From the NCBI GenBank assembly GCA_902826815.1, contig CADEGF010000026.1:1-64000 (forward strand): a DNA stretch of 64,000 bases, read 5' to 3'. Every line of letters begins with the position of its first letter. The first letter of the stretch is position 1. Made by a program: the position numbers and the translations under genes. The stretch is from an uncultured Mycobacteriaceae bacterium. GTDB lineage: Bacteria; Actinomycetota; Actinomycetes; Mycobacteriales; Mycobacteriaceae. Below the pieces are notes generated by a model, which had not been told where the DNA came from, did no database searches, and was given only the letters and a program-made list of their open reading frames with translations. Shown here one piece after another: positions 43,662-52,075 of the stretch.

Positions 43662-44090
43662 TTATGTGATGGCACGTGTGACGACGTCCTCGTAGGCGCG
43701 GGTGCGGTCGGCTTCGACGGTGGGTCCGAACACCATCACGACGTTGAGGAGTTGAAAGCTGTGATCCGTTGACCCTGAGTAGAGTTCAGCTGCTCCGCTG
43801 CTGGGGAAGGTCATGAGAGAGACTGTGTCGGACTCGATTTTCTCAGTACATCGTATGGCCGGGCAGTCTCGTTGACTGACATCGTGCGAATGCGGTAGGG
43901 GCAGCCCCGCGTCACTAATCATGACCGCGAGATCACCCGCGCTATAACGATTCATCGCCAGAACCGGATTCGGTGGCGATGTCGCGCTCACCGGGGCGGT
44001 TCCAGAGGCGCCGGAGCCGCATCCGGCGGCTGCCAGTACTACGGCCGCGGCAGCAACACCGACGCAGGTGTGGCGGATGCCTGCAGTCAC
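43662..44090 (-). CDS. Putative lipoprotein
   Basis: 142 residues. Lipobox AAGC at residues 21-24 after a hydrophobic signal (VGVAAAAVVLAAAGC). Mature part has RDCPAIRCTEKI cysteine pair; resembles small mycobacterial lipoproteins of unknown function. Converges on MarR at 13 bp. Confidence 0.65.
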   Translation of the reverse strand: MTAGIRHTCVGVAAAAVVLAAAGCGSGASGTAPVSATSPPNPVLAMNRYSAGDLAVMISDAGLPLPHSHDVSQRDCPAIRCTEKIESDTVSLMTFPSSGAAELYSGSTDHSFQLLNVVMVFGPTVEADRTRAYEDVVTRAIT

Positions 44091-44121
44091 CTCACCTAAC
44101 CCCGTACGTCTCCAGTGCTGG

Positions 44122-44460
44122 TCATCGGTTGATGGCCGCGATCTGCACCGCGATCGCCAAGGTCTGATAGACCGCTTGCGGGTCTTCCCACGTGGCGCCA
44201 GTCCCTCCGGTCAGCAGTGTGCGCAAACGCCGTTGCAATGCTTCGGCGGGCTCGTCATGGTCGAGTAGGTCTGCGGCGATTGCGGCCGTCACGGAGTGGG
44301 CGTCTGACTGGGTCAACCTCGCGAACGCCGATTGCTTGTCCAGTGCGATTGCAAAGTCGCGTTGCGGCACAGTCAGCCCCTCGCGGCCCGCCACGCGCAG
44401 CATCCACTCGACTGCGGACAACCGATAGCGATGTCCGCGGTCGACACCAGAGTTGATCAT
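44122..44460 (-). CDS. Hypothetical protein, 112 residues
   Basis: ATG 44460 follows AGGTGAG by 6 bp and is preferred over the longer frame to 44658. Soluble, helical, with VEWMLRVAGREGLTVPQRDFAIALDK and ALQRRLRTLL segments; no family recognised. Lies 31 bp upstream of the lipoprotein gene on the same strand. Confidence 0.5.
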   Translation of the reverse strand: MINSGVDRGHRYRLSAVEWMLRVAGREGLTVPQRDFAIALDKQSAFARLTQSDAHSVTAAIAADLLDHDEPAEALQRRLRTLLTGGTGATWEDPQAVYQTLAIAVQIAAINR

Positions 44461-44751
44461 GACAATCTCACCTGTCCCGTGTGGTTTTCGGCGGTCGGCG
44501 CTGGTGTTCGGGTGGCCGGGTAGTCGTTTGTGATAGCCGAATCGTGCCCATGAACGGGAGACTCCCCCAGCGACGCGGACGGTTCGCTGAGAAGGCGAGG
44601 CGACGCCGGCAACGGCGTATTGAAGAGGCCGAGCCCACGAGCGCGATCGTAGCATCATGCAATAGTAGTAGCGGCTGTTGATGTTCGAAGGTGATGGTCG
44701 CGTTCATGTGCCACTTGGGCGGCGGCCGCCGGCAGCCGAGAGCCACTGTGG
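44461..44751. other. 291-bp gap, no gene recognised
   Basis: Between the ClC gene end and the hypothetical gene. A short Arg-rich plus-strand frame (from 44550, MNGRLPQRRGRFAEKARRRRQRRIEEAEP) has no supported ribosome site and I do not call it. No clear terminator seen. Confidence 0.4.
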
Positions 44752-46509
44752 TCATGGTTCGGTGCCAATGCGGGCCAGAACGTTTTCGTAGGTGATCCAG
44801 CCGATCAGCGTCGATCCGTCAGACGACGTGACGGGTAGCCCGGTGGCCTCGTACCCGGACAGTGCCGCCAAGATACGGGTGAGTTTGTCCTCGGCTCCGA
44901 TGATGGGCGGCTGGCGAATTAGCCCGGCGAGCTGAGCCGACGGATTCGGTCGTGCCAATGCCTCCTTGAGGTCCGTGGCCGAAACGCAGCCGCGGTAACG
45001 GCCGTCGGTGTCGACGATGGGCAGAATTTCTCCCGTCGTGTTGGCAGTGGCCTTCAGTGCCCGGCTCAAGGGTGTGTCCTCGGGCAATGGGTCAGGAGGT
45101 GGTTGGGCGATCTGCTCAGCAGTCAAGGGGGGCCGGCTCGGGGCATCCAGATCGACACCGCGACGCCACAATTTGGCGGTGTAGATGGTGTCCCGAGACA
45201 AGAGCCGCCCGGTTCCGGCGGCGATTGCCACCGCTGTCATGAGTGGCAGGATGATCGAGTACTGGCCGGTCAGCTCGAACAAAATGATGACCGCAGTGAT
45301 CGGGGCGCGTGTCGCGCCGCCGAGCGCCGCCCCCATGCCGATCAGCCCGTAGGCGCCCGGAGCCTCAGTCAGTCGGGGAAATATGTCATGCGCGACGGTG
45401 CCGAATGCGGTGCCGGCCATCGCGCCGACGAACAAGGTGGGCGCGAACACCCCGCCAGATCCGCCGATCCCGATCGTCAGGCTCGTGGCGAACATCTTGC
45501 CGGCCATCAGCACCAGCAGCATCCCGATCAGGTAGTGGCCGTGAACGGCATTCTGTAGCACCGGGTAGCCCACGCCATACATCTGCGGCAGCGCGACGAG
45601 TAGCCCACCCAGCAGTAGACCGCCCACTGCGGGCCGGGCCCATTCTGGGCCGCGCCACACCCAGTCGCAGGCGTCTTCGACGAGGTAGAGCAATTTGGAG
45701 AACGCGACGCCGATGATGCCGACGACGACCCCGAGTACGAGGTAGAGCAAATACTCGGCCGGGCTGCGCACACCGAACGCCGGTAACGAGAGGAAGGGTT
45801 CATCACCGAGCATTGCGCGGCCAACCACTGCAGCAGTGACGCTGGAAAGAACGACGGCGCCGAATGATTCGGCGGCGAAATCTCGCAGAATCAGCTCCAT
45901 GGCGAAGAACGGCCCCGCCAAAGGCGTGTTGAAGGTGGCCGAAATCCCGCCTGCCGCACCACATGCCACCAGCAATCGGATCCGCGAGACGTCCAGACGA
46001 AGGATCTGGGCAATCGTCGACCCGGCAGCCGAGCCGATCTGCACGATCGGCCCCTCGCGTCCGACAGATCCGCCACCGCCGATACACAGCGCCGATGCCA
46101 GCGCCTTCACCAGGGTTACTCGTGGGGCGATTCGGCCGCCGCGGTGACTCACCGCGTACATGACCTCCGGGACGCCATGCCCACGCGCCTCCGGAGCGAA
46201 CCGGTACACGATGGGCCCGTAAATCGCACCGGCGATGACAGGCGCGAGCAGCAGGAACCAGAATCCCAGCCACGGCCAGTGAGTGCTGGCGACCCGACCC
46301 ATGCCCGAATAGTCGTCGTAGCCGGTGAACATCCGAGTGAACGTCGTGATCAACCAGCGGAATCCGACCGCTCCCAATCCGGTGACCGCGCCGACGGTCA
46401 CCGCGAGCGGAACCAACGCAGACGGACCCGACCGCAGCCAATTCCCGATCGACCAGCGACCCGCCCAGGCCCACGCGCTCACAGCAGCGGTGGAAGATCG
46501 TCCAACCAT
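44752..46509 (-). CDS. ClC-type chloride/proton antiporter with CBS domains
   Basis: 585 residues from ATG 46509. Selectivity motifs GGGGSVGREGP (with the gating glutamate of H+/Cl- exchangers) and GIGGSGGVFAPTLFVG (GxFxP) lie within about ten membrane helices (residues ~20-430). A C-terminal pair of CBS-like domains (from ~465: DTPLSRALKATANTTGEILPIVD ... SSDGSTLIGWITYENVLARIG) likely regulates it by nucleotide binding. Moves chloride or another anion across the inner membrane. An upstream longer frame (to 46671) is translated from a tandem repeat and is unlikely. Confidence 0.9.
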   Translation of the reverse strand: MVGRSSTAAVSAWAWAGRWSIGNWLRSGPSALVPLAVTVGAVTGLGAVGFRWLITTFTRMFTGYDDYSGMGRVASTHWPWLGFWFLLLAPVIAGAIYGPIVYRFAPEARGHGVPEVMYAVSHRGGRIAPRVTLVKALASALCIGGGGSVGREGPIVQIGSAAGSTIAQILRLDVSRIRLLVACGAAGGISATFNTPLAGPFFAMELILRDFAAESFGAVVLSSVTAAVVGRAMLGDEPFLSLPAFGVRSPAEYLLYLVLGVVVGIIGVAFSKLLYLVEDACDWVWRGPEWARPAVGGLLLGGLLVALPQMYGVGYPVLQNAVHGHYLIGMLLVLMAGKMFATSLTIGIGGSGGVFAPTLFVGAMAGTAFGTVAHDIFPRLTEAPGAYGLIGMGAALGGATRAPITAVIILFELTGQYSIILPLMTAVAIAAGTGRLLSRDTIYTAKLWRRGVDLDAPSRPPLTAEQIAQPPPDPLPEDTPLSRALKATANTTGEILPIVDTDGRYRGCVSATDLKEALARPNPSAQLAGLIRQPPIIGAEDKLTRILAALSGYEATGLPVTSSDGSTLIGWITYENVLARIGTEP

Positions 46510-46809
46510 GGCACTATGCAACCATTGCGTTTGGCCGTGAATCCAACCGCCCGCGGATCCTGGCCGATCCGCCGACACAAGAATCTCCGGAATCTCCGGA
46601 ATCTCGGGAAGGACGCCCCGTGGCGCGCTCCCACCGACCCCGGTGCCGCAGCCGCGCTGGGACGGCGGCACCTGCCTGCGTGGGCTACCAGCTCCTGTGC
46701 TCTACACCAGCAGCGACCAAATCCAGTGGCACTTCACCGACGACGGAGCACTGGGCCCATCGCCATCACGGTCGGCGGTTGCACCGACCGCGACTACCTC
46801 GGCTATCGT
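46510..46809. other. 300-bp gap upstream of ClC gene with a small tandem repeat
   Basis: Contains AATCTCCGG twice followed by AATCTCGGG (about 46582-46608). No convincing coding frame. Probable ClC promoter region, though no -10/-35 pair stands out. Confidence 0.35.
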
Positions 46810-47175
46810 TCATGCGCGCAGCCACGTCCAAGCATCGCTGATTTGATCACGGCGATACGTCCGGAGTTCCCCACACATCAGCAAAGCCGCAGGCTTCCTG
46901 ACACACCATTGCTCCCACTTCGGGGCGCCGACCATCGCGATCTTGTCGAAGTCGCGCCGATGCCGAAAGTCGAAGACGGTATTCGCCCATGCCGCCGACA
47001 GCATCCACCCGGCAAAGGTCTTATCCATGAGGATCAGGACTCTCAGCGTTGGAAAGCGGCCCAACAACGACTCGACGTGTGGGGTGAGGACATCGCGATA
47101 GTCGGACGCCCTGAGCTTCCGAACGAACCGGATACCAAGGATGTTGTCGCTGCTTTCGGGCATGATCTCAATCAC
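46810..47175 (-). CDS. SpoIIAA/STAS-like protein
   Basis: 121 residues from GTG 47175. VIEIMPESSDNILGIRFVRKLRASDYRDVLTPHVESLL ... LRVLILMDKTFAGW ... FDKIAMVGAPKWEQW is the SpoIIAA-like family (Pfam 11964 type), related to STAS and CRAL/TRIO folds. Overlaps the MerR stop by 8 bp and is the last gene of a three-gene metal-type operon. The role is unknown. Confidence 0.75.
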   Translation of the reverse strand: MIEIMPESSDNILGIRFVRKLRASDYRDVLTPHVESLLGRFPTLRVLILMDKTFAGWMLSAAWANTVFDFRHRRDFDKIAMVGAPKWEQWCVRKPAALLMCGELRTYRRDQISDAWTWLRA

Positions 47176-47665
47176 CGAGGCGCTGCCGATCGATATTTGC
47201 CTGCGGGGGCTGGCAGCAGTCCTCGGCGGTGCCGCCGTCGGAAATCTCGCTCGTGTCAGCGCTGATGGGCAATGGGCAGCTGTGGCTTTCGGCGCACGCG
47301 AAGAGATCGTCACAGCCGGCGTACAGGGCGGCGCGCAGGGTGTCGCGCACGGCAGTCAGTTCGACGAGTTTCTGGTCGACTTCGATGAGTTTGGCTGCCG
47401 CCCGCGCGTGCAATCCGGCATCGGACCGGCGCCCCATCCGGGTGGAGGCCAGCAGGTCTGCGACCTCATCAAGGGTGAAACCGAGCCGTTGTGCCGCTTT
47501 GATGACCCTCATTATGGTGACGGCCTCCGGCGGATACAGCCGATGCCTACCCAAGCTGCGCTGGGGTTCTCGCAACAAACCGCGCCGCTCGTAATAGCGC
47601 AACGTCTCGATGTTCACTCCGACGGCGGCAGCGAGTTGGCCGCTTCGCAGTCGCGTCGCATTCAT
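47168..47665 (-). CDS. MerR-family metal-responsive regulator
   Basis: 165 residues. HTH RSGQLAAAVGVNIETLRYYERRGLLREPQRS, dimer helix, and a C-terminal cysteine cluster AGCDDLFACAESHSCPLPI plus a CC near the end. This resembles the MerR metal loop, but the N-terminal dimer-helix cysteine of mercury MerR is not seen (LHARAAAK). A heavy-metal sensor is likely; the metal is not certain. Overlaps the CC protein gene by 4 bp; the operator upstream of that gene is mer-like. Confidence 0.82.
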   Translation of the reverse strand: MNATRLRSGQLAAAVGVNIETLRYYERRGLLREPQRSLGRHRLYPPEAVTIMRVIKAAQRLGFTLDEVADLLASTRMGRRSDAGLHARAAAKLIEVDQKLVELTAVRDTLRAALYAGCDDLFACAESHSCPLPISADTSEISDGGTAEDCCQPPQANIDRQRLGD

Positions 47666-48003
47666 TGGGCTGCCCCCGCGGCGCTAGCGGCGCTGACCCA
47701 CACAGTCAGGCCGTCGAGCACCTTCGCATGCGACGGTGGCACCACGATGCTCATCACCACATCCAAACCGGCAGAGTCGAAATCGAAGGTAAAAGATGAG
47801 CAGCAGTCGGCCTCCCGAGCAGCCAGACCGCGTGCGGCGGACTCGGCGGCCGAGGTAAGCACCAGATCGAGCCGGGTGGTGGCCACCCGTGTGCACCGCA
47901 GTACCGAGCCGGCGAACAGCCGATCGAATTCGGCCACCCGCCGCGGCTGCTCGACCGCCGGCAGCGTGCAATGCTGCCACACGCACTCTGTTGCATCAGC
48001 CAT
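47662..48003 (-). CDS. Small Cys-rich protein paired with MerR
   Basis: 113 residues. WQHCTLPAVEQPRRVAEFDRLFAGSVLRCTR ... AAREADCCSSFTFDFDSAG; the CCSSF motif is typical of a small actinobacterial protein found beside MerR genes. The vicinal cysteines could bind a soft metal. First gene of the operon; ATG 48003 lies just after the mer-type promoter. Confidence 0.65.
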   Translation of the reverse strand: MADATECVWQHCTLPAVEQPRRVAEFDRLFAGSVLRCTRVATTRLDLVLTSAAESAARGLAAREADCCSSFTFDFDSAGLDVVMSIVVPPSHAKVLDGLTVWVSAASAAGAAQ

Positions 48004-48010
48004 ACTTTGA

Positions 48011-48041
48011 CGATAAACCCGTACCCAGGTACAGGATGCAA
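48011..48041 (-). promoter_or_regulatory. mer-type promoter/operator
   Basis: On the minus strand: -35 TTGCAT (48041-48036), a 19-bp spacer holding GTAC-CTGG-GTAC (48032-48021), then -10 TTATCG (48016-48011). The over-long 19-bp spacer and GTAC-N4-GTAC dyad are hallmarks of promoters activated by MerR through DNA untwisting. Confidence 0.6.
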
Positions 48042-48133
48042 CCCTGATCGCAGGCCGCAGGCGCTGAGACTTCGCATAACACCATGGTCGGTGTCTCGTC
48101 AGGCTTCGTCGTTGGAGCCACCAGAATGCAGAG

Positions 48134-49030
48134 TCACGGGACTCGTTCCGCGTAGACGGCGCGCTCGATCTCAGAGACCCGCTGATCGCGCCCAGCCGGC
48201 GCCAAGTAGCGGGCGCGGTACTCGACGGGTCCGAGTTGTTCGGTTTCCCGCCAACCGTATTCGGCCAATAGGTCCGACACGTCATCAGGATTGAGGCCGA
48301 AGGTCCACAGCTTCTGTTTGACCACGAACCTCTCGTAGGCCGCGTCGGCACCATACAGCGCGACGCCATCGACGAAATCGCGGCGGAAGTAGGTGAACGC
48401 CAGGCGACTGCCCGGCGCGCAATCGGCCATCTGACGCAACGTCTCGCGCACCACTCTGTCCGCCAAATACATCGTCACCGATGCCCACACGAAAAACGTG
48501 CGCATGGCGGTGTCGAATCCGTTGGCGATCAGTTGCTCGGTGAGGTTGTCGGTTTCGAGGTCGACCGGGACCAGGGTGACGCGGGGTGGGATGGCACCGA
48601 AACAGCGCCGCAACGCCTGTGCCTTCGCGGCGATGTTGTGGGCAAGGTCAACTTCCCAGATCGGTAGGCCGGCCAATTCGGGTACTCGGTAGGCCCGGGT
48701 GTCATAGCCGGCGCCGACGATGACGAGCCCATCCAGGCCCTCCCGTGCGGCGGTGCGCGCAAGATCATCGATGTAGCGCTTGCGACATAACAGGCTGGCC
48801 CACGCACCTGGCGCTGATTTGTCGCTGACCGCGATCATGGCGCGCCGTGCCATGCCCCACCGGCTCAGGGCGATCGGCACCCGCCACCCGCGGGGAAGAA
48901 TTCGGGCCGCCCACCGGTCGTCGAGAATCGGTCGATGCTCATGCTGGTCGATCGCCACCAGCATCGTCGGACCGATCGCGGTCCGCTCGACACCAACACC
49001 CACGTGTGCACCTCGCCGTCGCAGAATCAC
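48134..49030 (-). CDS. SAM-dependent methyltransferase (LCM/TcmP family)
   Basis: 298 residues. SAM-binding motif LVIVGAGYDTRAYRVPEL and following WEVDLAHNIAAKAQALRR mark the mycobacterial leucine-carboxyl-methyltransferase-like family (several paralogues per genome). O-methylates an unidentified carboxylate or lipid. Own transcription unit; 103 bp from the MerR operon promoter. Confidence 0.8.
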   Translation of the reverse strand: MILRRRGAHVGVGVERTAIGPTMLVAIDQHEHRPILDDRWAARILPRGWRVPIALSRWGMARRAMIAVSDKSAPGAWASLLCRKRYIDDLARTAAREGLDGLVIVGAGYDTRAYRVPELAGLPIWEVDLAHNIAAKAQALRRCFGAIPPRVTLVPVDLETDNLTEQLIANGFDTAMRTFFVWASVTMYLADRVVRETLRQMADCAPGSRLAFTYFRRDFVDGVALYGADAAYERFVVKQKLWTFGLNPDDVSDLLAEYGWRETEQLGPVEYRARYLAPAGRDQRVSEIERAVYAERVP

Positions 49031-49148
49031 AATCTGCCGACCAGGCTTCCCGGCGCGCCAATCTCGACGCTAGCAGCAGCCGCCGTTGCATGACACCCCA
49101 CACCGGCGCCTGCTTCGGGCATCGGAGTTTGATTGGCGAGGCGGCCGG

Positions 49149-49754
49149 TCAGCTCGGCAGCAGGCCGATCTGCCGGTACACCTCGGCCAGATAGTGGCGC
49201 ATCTGTTCGGTGTCGGGCGGATCGGGTTGCAACACACGGTAGGTCACCGCGCCTACCATCATGTCGATGGCCACATCGACATCGGCATCAGCGGCCACCG
49301 TGCCCCGCTCGCGGGCCCGATCGAGTAACCGGGCCGCCAGCTGACGGCGCGGCTTGATGTAGCGCTCCCAATACACGGCCATCAGCTGCGGATGGCTGAC
49401 TGCAGAGCCGAACACTCTGGCAACCAGGGCCCGGTACTGCGGGGTGGTGACCGCGGCGGCGGCACTGTCGATGGCAGCCTCCACCAGGGCATAGGGGGAT
49501 TGCGTGTCGATGGCATCCTGGTCTGCCCACGTGGCGTCCTCGGCGACCAGGGTCTCCATCGCCGCGGCGATCAGTTCCTCTTTGTTCGACCACCGCCGGT
49601 AGATGGTCGGCTTGCCGACACCGGCTCTCTTGGCGATCTGCTCCATGCTGGTGCCCTCGACACCGCGCTCGATGAACAACTCCAGACCGGCCCGCAGGAT
49701 CGCACTGTCGGTGCCCGCATCCCGCGGTCGCCCCCGACTCCCAGGCTGTGTCAT
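49149..49754 (-). CDS. TetR-family regulator (AcrR-like)
   Basis: 201 residues. HTH: AILRAGLELFIERGVEGTSMEQIAKRAGVGKPTIYRRWSNKEELIAAAM; C-terminal domain of the type found in mycobacterial AcrR-like regulators. Overlaps the monooxygenase stop by 4 bp, so it is co-transcribed and probably senses the monooxygenase substrate. Confidence 0.87.
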   Translation of the reverse strand: MTQPGSRGRPRDAGTDSAILRAGLELFIERGVEGTSMEQIAKRAGVGKPTIYRRWSNKEELIAAAMETLVAEDATWADQDAIDTQSPYALVEAAIDSAAAAVTTPQYRALVARVFGSAVSHPQLMAVYWERYIKPRRQLAARLLDRARERGTVAADADVDVAIDMMVGAVTYRVLQPDPPDTEQMRHYLAEVYRQIGLLPS

Positions 49755-51259
49755 CGAGTGTTACCAGCGTCCAAAGCCGCAGTAAGCCAATGGGTTAACC
49801 CTACGACGTCCCAGCGCTGACCACGCCAGGCCAGATGGCCATCCGGACGGACCAGCATCACCTGCTGCCCGTCGAAGGACAGCGCGCCGACGTACTCACC
49901 CAGCCGCCGCGCCGCACCGGTGATATCCGGGGAAACCTCGGCGGGAACCAGCAGCGCCCACCGTCCGCCCAGGTCGCGGTACAACCGCGTGTGTGTGCCG
50001 TCCGGCCGACTGCAGGCGACGTCGGCGATCCGGTCGCCCGGCCGGGGTTTGCGCCCACGTCCGCCGAGCGGGCCTTTGTGGTAACTCACCCATAGTTGTG
50101 ATGCGGTGTAGGTCGCCCACCGCTGCACCGCGCCCAGGCCGAAGATGCGCGACGCGACACGGTCGCGCAAAAACCGGCCGAGCGGGTTACTGGCAATATT
50201 GATCCGAGTCACCGCACTGGTGCCGCGTAACACCTCGGTGGCCAACGGCCGCCGTTCGGCCTCGTAGGTGTCGATGAGCGCGTCGGTGGCGCCATTGCGC
50301 ACGACCAGGGCGAGTTTGAAGGCTAGGTTCTCGGCATCCCCGATGCCGGTCAGCATGCCTTGCCCACCGAACGGTGAGTGCGCATGGGCGGCGTCACCGG
50401 CGATCAAGACCCGGTCACGCCGATAGGTGTCGGCGAGCCGGCGGTGCACGGTGAACAGCGACAGCCATTCAGCCTCACCGACACCGACGTCGCGGCCGGT
50501 GCGCTGCGGGATGATCTGGCGAAGCCTGTCCAAAATTGCATCATCGCTTAGTGTTTGGCGAAAATCTGGGTCATACGCCAGCAGTCGCCACAGATCGTTT
50601 CGTCCGTCGGTATCAGGCATCGGCATCGCACCCACCACGCCGGCCGGATGAACCCAACCCGCGGTTCCGCTGCGATCAAGATCCCAATCCAGATGCAGAT
50701 CGGCCAACAGGAAACGCTCGGTGAGTTTGACTCCGGGGAAACCGATCCCCACCAGGGTGCGGGTGGTGCTGGAGGTGCCGTCACACCCCACCAGCCACCG
50801 GCTGCGAATCTGGGTTCCGTCCTCGAGTTCGGCAACAACAGCCTCGGAGTCCTGCTCCAAACCCGCCAGCCCCCGGCCCCATTCCGGGACGGTGCCCAGC
50901 TCGGCCAGCCGGGCCCGCAGCGCGGCCTCCACCTTGGCTTGCGACACCACCATCGGCGGTGCGGCGGTGCGCAACCCCGGATCACCGAACTCCAGGGTCA
51001 TCACCGGGCGGCCGCCCAGATGGTTGGTGATCCGCATGGCGCGCAGCGACTCCTGCGGCAAGGATCCCAACGCGCCGAGTCGGTCCAACACCTCCGAGCC
51101 GCGGGCATGCAGAAAATTCGCCCGCGACGTCGAGGCCGGACCATGCGCACGGTCAACCACCCGCACCGACAGCCCGTGCAACCGCAGACTGCACGCCAGC
51201 GCCAACCCCGTCGGTCCCGCACCTACCACGGTCACATCGGTATCCACCACACCGATCAT
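49751..51259 (-). CDS. Class A FAD-dependent monooxygenase
   Basis: 502 residues. FAD dinucleotide motif VTVVGAGPTGLALACSLRLHG, DG motif LVGCDGTSSTTR, and GDAAHAHSPFGGQGMLTGIGDAENL (GD motif). C-terminal thioredoxin-like domain (about 400-500) as in phenol hydroxylase/rifampicin monooxygenase-type enzymes. Hydroxylates an aromatic or polyketide compound with NAD(P)H and O2. Followed by its TetR; divergent from another TetR at 51401 across ~140 bp. Confidence 0.87.
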   Translation of the reverse strand: MIGVVDTDVTVVGAGPTGLALACSLRLHGLSVRVVDRAHGPASTSRANFLHARGSEVLDRLGALGSLPQESLRAMRITNHLGGRPVMTLEFGDPGLRTAAPPMVVSQAKVEAALRARLAELGTVPEWGRGLAGLEQDSEAVVAELEDGTQIRSRWLVGCDGTSSTTRTLVGIGFPGVKLTERFLLADLHLDWDLDRSGTAGWVHPAGVVGAMPMPDTDGRNDLWRLLAYDPDFRQTLSDDAILDRLRQIIPQRTGRDVGVGEAEWLSLFTVHRRLADTYRRDRVLIAGDAAHAHSPFGGQGMLTGIGDAENLAFKLALVVRNGATDALIDTYEAERRPLATEVLRGTSAVTRINIASNPLGRFLRDRVASRIFGLGAVQRWATYTASQLWVSYHKGPLGGRGRKPRPGDRIADVACSRPDGTHTRLYRDLGGRWALLVPAEVSPDITGAARRLGEYVGALSFDGQQVMLVRPDGHLAWRGQRWDVVGLTHWLTAALDAGNTR

Positions 51260-51377
51260 AACGGCACCGTTCCGTAACGTAAACCGGTGTTTTGCTCGAT
51301 CGCCTCAGGCCCGCGCCCGTGTCTGAATGCGGCAGACGCGGACGCTGCGCCGCCGCGAAAATATGTCTATATCGGGA

Positions 51378-51395
51378 ACAATATAATGATATTGT
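51378..51395. promoter_or_regulatory. TetR operator overlapping -10 box
   Basis: Perfect inverted repeat ACAATAT-AATG-ATATTGT. It contains TATAAT (51382-51387), a consensus -10, so a bound repressor would block the promoter directly. The region is unusually AT-rich for this genome. Confidence 0.6.
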
Positions 51396-51400
51396 GCGGT

Positions 51401-52075
51401 GTGGGATCACCGTATGGCCCAGGCGAGCGGCCTCCTGATGATTTGACGGCGCGGGCACGCATCCGCGACGCGGCGCTGGTCCAATTCGCCGAGCATGGCG
51501 TCAAGGGGGCGACGATCAAAGGTATTGCCGAGCACGCCGGTGTATCGGTTGGGCTGGTGCAGCATCACTTCGGAACCAAGGACAACCTGCGCCAGGCCTG
51601 CGATGACGCGGTCGTCGAGGTGTTTCGGCGCCGCACCACGCAGGGGGTGAAAAGCGGCGATATCGCCAAACCGGACTTCATGGCCGGCCTCTATGACGCG
51701 ACCCCACCGTTGATTCGCTATCTGGCCCGGGCAGCTGTCGAGGGCGGACCGGCCGCGGCGGCAGTGCTCGATGAGTTCACCGCCGGCGCCGAGGAGTTCC
51801 TGAATGCCACGTGGCCGCAGCGATTTCCGCGCGACTCGCAGCGGGCACGTGATGCCGCGGCAGTCATGTGCGCGATGCACACCGGGGTGATCATGCTCAA
51901 CGATCACCTGGCCCGGCAGATGGGGACCGATCTCACCGGTGCCGATGCCACCCGGACTGGGCTGGCGATGGCCGACTTGTACACGGCAATAGGCGAATTC
52001 ATGACCTCGCCCACTGGACGCCAGATCACCGACGCGGTCACCGACTACCGCGACCACCAGAAAGACGATCGATGA
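51401..52075 (+). CDS. TetR-family regulator
   Basis: 224 residues from GTG 51401, chosen because the in-frame ATG 51386 lies inside the -10/operator. HTH: RARIRDAALVQFAEHGVKGATIKGIAEHAGVSVGLVQHHFGTKDNLRQAC. Overlaps the methyltransferase by 4 bp (ATGA), so it regulates its own operon and possibly the divergent monooxygenase. Confidence 0.85.
   Translation: MGSPYGPGERPPDDLTARARIRDAALVQFAEHGVKGATIKGIAEHAGVSVGLVQHHFGTKDNLRQACDDAVVEVFRRRTTQGVKSGDIAKPDFMAGLYDATPPLIRYLARAAVEGGPAAAAVLDEFTAGAEEFLNATWPQRFPRDSQRARDAAAVMCAMHTGVIMLNDHLARQMGTDLTGADATRTGLAMADLYTAIGEFMTSPTGRQITDAVTDYRDHQKDDR

Noticed and set aside
44481-44681. Arg-rich plus-strand small ORF
   Set aside because: No ribosome site, composition like antisense GC-rich DNA.
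46510-46671. N-terminal extension of the ClC protein
   Set aside because: It would encode repeats (EIPEIPEI) and precede the normal ClC start; ATG 46509 fits the family.
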